The translations under genes and the position numbers were made by a program. This document shows positions 63,358-64,000 of a stretch of 64,000 nt of DNA, piece after piece. Numbering within the stretch: position 1 is the first letter of the stretch; the number at the start of each line of letters is the position of its first letter. The notes below the pieces were generated by a model. It saw only the letters and a list, made by a program, of their open reading frames with translations. It was not told the DNA's origin and did no database searches. The DNA comes from OCS155 cluster bacterium AG-422-J23 (GTDB lineage Bacteria; Actinomycetota; Acidimicrobiia; Actinomarinales; Actinomarinaceae): the NCBI GenBank assembly GCA_003213625.1, contig QCMT01000003.1, positions 62,001 to 126,000 on the forward strand, given 5' to 3'.

Positions 63358-63818
63358 TGTTTTCTCCTGATAATATTTTCACAACAACTATTGATAAAGC
63401 GGTCCGTTGGTCAAGAACGCAATCCATGTGGCCTGTTACTTTTGGACTTGCATGCTGCGCTATTGAAATGATGGCTGCAGGATCTGCAAAATACGACTTG
63501 GCAAGATATGGAATGGAGGTATTCAGGGCATCACCAAGACAGGCTGATTTGATGATAGTTGCTGGTAGGGTTTCTCAAAAAATGGCACCAGTATTGAGAC
63601 AAGTTTATGACCAAATGGCAGAGCCAAAATGGGTAATAGCAATGGGTGCTTGCTCTTCAACTGGTGGGATGTTTAATAACTATGCTCTTGTACAAGGTGT
63701 TGACCACATAGTTCCTGTAGACATATATGTACCTGGATGTCCACCCGGACCCCAATCATTAATGCACGGAATCCTAACACTTCATCAAAAAATTATGGAT
63801 AGAGAGATAAATAGATAA
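63357..63818 (+). CDS. nuoB: NADH-quinone oxidoreductase subunit B
   Basis: Carries the terminal N2 [4Fe-4S] cluster that reduces quinone. Ligands are the tandem Cys33-Cys34 ([10 protein letters not shown]), Cys99 (GACSSTGG) and Cys128 (PGCPPGPQ). At 153 aa it is near the short end of the family. One-base overlaps with nuoA and nuoC indicate tight translational coupling. Confidence 0.97.
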   Translation: MFSPDNIFTTTIDKAVRWSRTQSMWPVTFGLACCAIEMMAAGSAKYDLARYGMEVFRASPRQADLMIVAGRVSQKMAPVLRQVYDQMAEPKWVIAMGACSSTGGMFNNYALVQGVDHIVPVDIYVPGCPPGPQSLMHGILTLHQKIMDREINR

Positions 63819-64000
63819 TGAAAGAAAATCTAGATATATCAATTGAAGATTATTTTCAAAAAGTTGAAGAGTTGAAAAATGATGGATATGAAATGATGGT
63901 TGATTTAACTGCTATAGATTGGTTTAGAAAAAAAGAACCTAGGTTTGAAGTAGTTGTAAACTTTCTCTCCGTTTCAAAAAATAAAAGAATTTCTATCAAA
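63818..64000 (+). CDS. nuoC: NADH-quinone oxidoreductase subunit C (start only)
   Basis: The first 61 codons lie in the window. After a short variable N-terminus comes MMVDLTAIDWF and then RFEVVVNFLS, the usual 30-kDa subunit opening (DLTavD...RFEvvY.l.S). The ATG overlaps the nuoB stop. No C-D fusion can be judged from this fragment. Confidence 0.88.
   Translation, partial: MKENLDISIEDYFQKVEELKNDGYEMMVDLTAIDWFRKKEPRFEVVVNFLSVSKNKRISIK

Noticed and set aside
1-64000. CRISPR arrays, insertion sequences, prophage or integron signatures
   Set aside because: No regularly spaced repeats, transposase, integrase or phage genes were seen; all large frames belong to housekeeping or transport families.

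Overview
The window looks like a chromosomal segment of a low-GC, streamlined actinobacterium (Actinomycetota). Base composition is strongly AT-rich. Two gene orders are typical of actinobacterial chromosomes: tilS-hpt-ftsH-folE-folP-(unknown)-folB-folK-panC-coaX-lysS-clpC, and disA-carD-ispF-cysS-rlmB. A Rex / geranylgeranyl-reductase / nuoABC segment and a topA-MFS-tmk-holB block point the same way. AT-rich marine lineages such as Ca. Actinomarina would fit, but that placement is inference. I see no prophage, insertion sequence, CRISPR array or restriction island. Coding density is very high, neighbouring genes often overlap, and convergent genes even overlap at their stop codons. No gap of more than 300 bases lacks a gene; the largest spaces (about 110-200 bases) hold tRNAs, promoters or leader structures.

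Layout. 1-2.9 kb (minus): start of an M1 aminopeptidase, gnd, hflX and a selenocysteine tRNA. 2.9-5.6 kb (plus): an HTH membrane protein, heme A synthase and a principal-type sigma factor. 5.5-9.7 kb: a LOG-family protein, the TldD/TldE pair and a GDPD. 9.7-13.4 kb: a photolyase split by a frameshift at an A8 run, then divergently an indoleamine 2,3-dioxygenase coupled to alanine dehydrogenase. 13.4-18.8 kb: leuCD, a cation/proton antiporter and a proton-pumping pyrophosphatase. 18.9-28.7 kb: a glycosyltransferase, topA, MFS-tmk-holB-MBL, a second MFS and metK. 28.7-42.1 kb: tRNA-Thr(CGT), then the tRNA-modification / purine-salvage / protease / folate / pantothenate block through lysS, a polyprenyl synthase and clpC. 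42.2-47.3 kb: a BMP-type nucleoside ABC importer. 47.3-52.5 kb: a zinc-ribbon membrane protein, disA-carD-ispF-cysS-rlmB and tRNA-Thr(TGT). 52.5-58.1 kb: a LiaF-like membrane protein and a full branched-chain-amino-acid type ABC importer, with its binding protein convergent across a shared terminator. 58.2-64 kb: a CvpA-CAP fusion, a small protein, a MATE exporter, rex, a menaquinone-type prenyl reductase and the start of the nuo operon behind a near-perfect Rex operator.

How the parts fit. The cell respires aerobically (CtaA, complex I, menaquinone-type prenyl reductase) with NADH-dependent control by Rex. It conserves energy from pyrophosphate, imports nucleosides and amino acids through lipoprotein-dependent ABC systems, signals with c-di-AMP and makes folate through visibly divergent enzymes. 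The strongest points for follow-up are the tRNA-Sec, the split photolyase, the IDO-Ald pair, the substituted FolE/FolP residues with a cysteine-less phosphatase-like protein in the folate operon, and the Rex operator. I did not find one clear, wholly undescribed system. The folate-operon anomalies and the CvpA-CAP/small protein/MATE cluster come closest.
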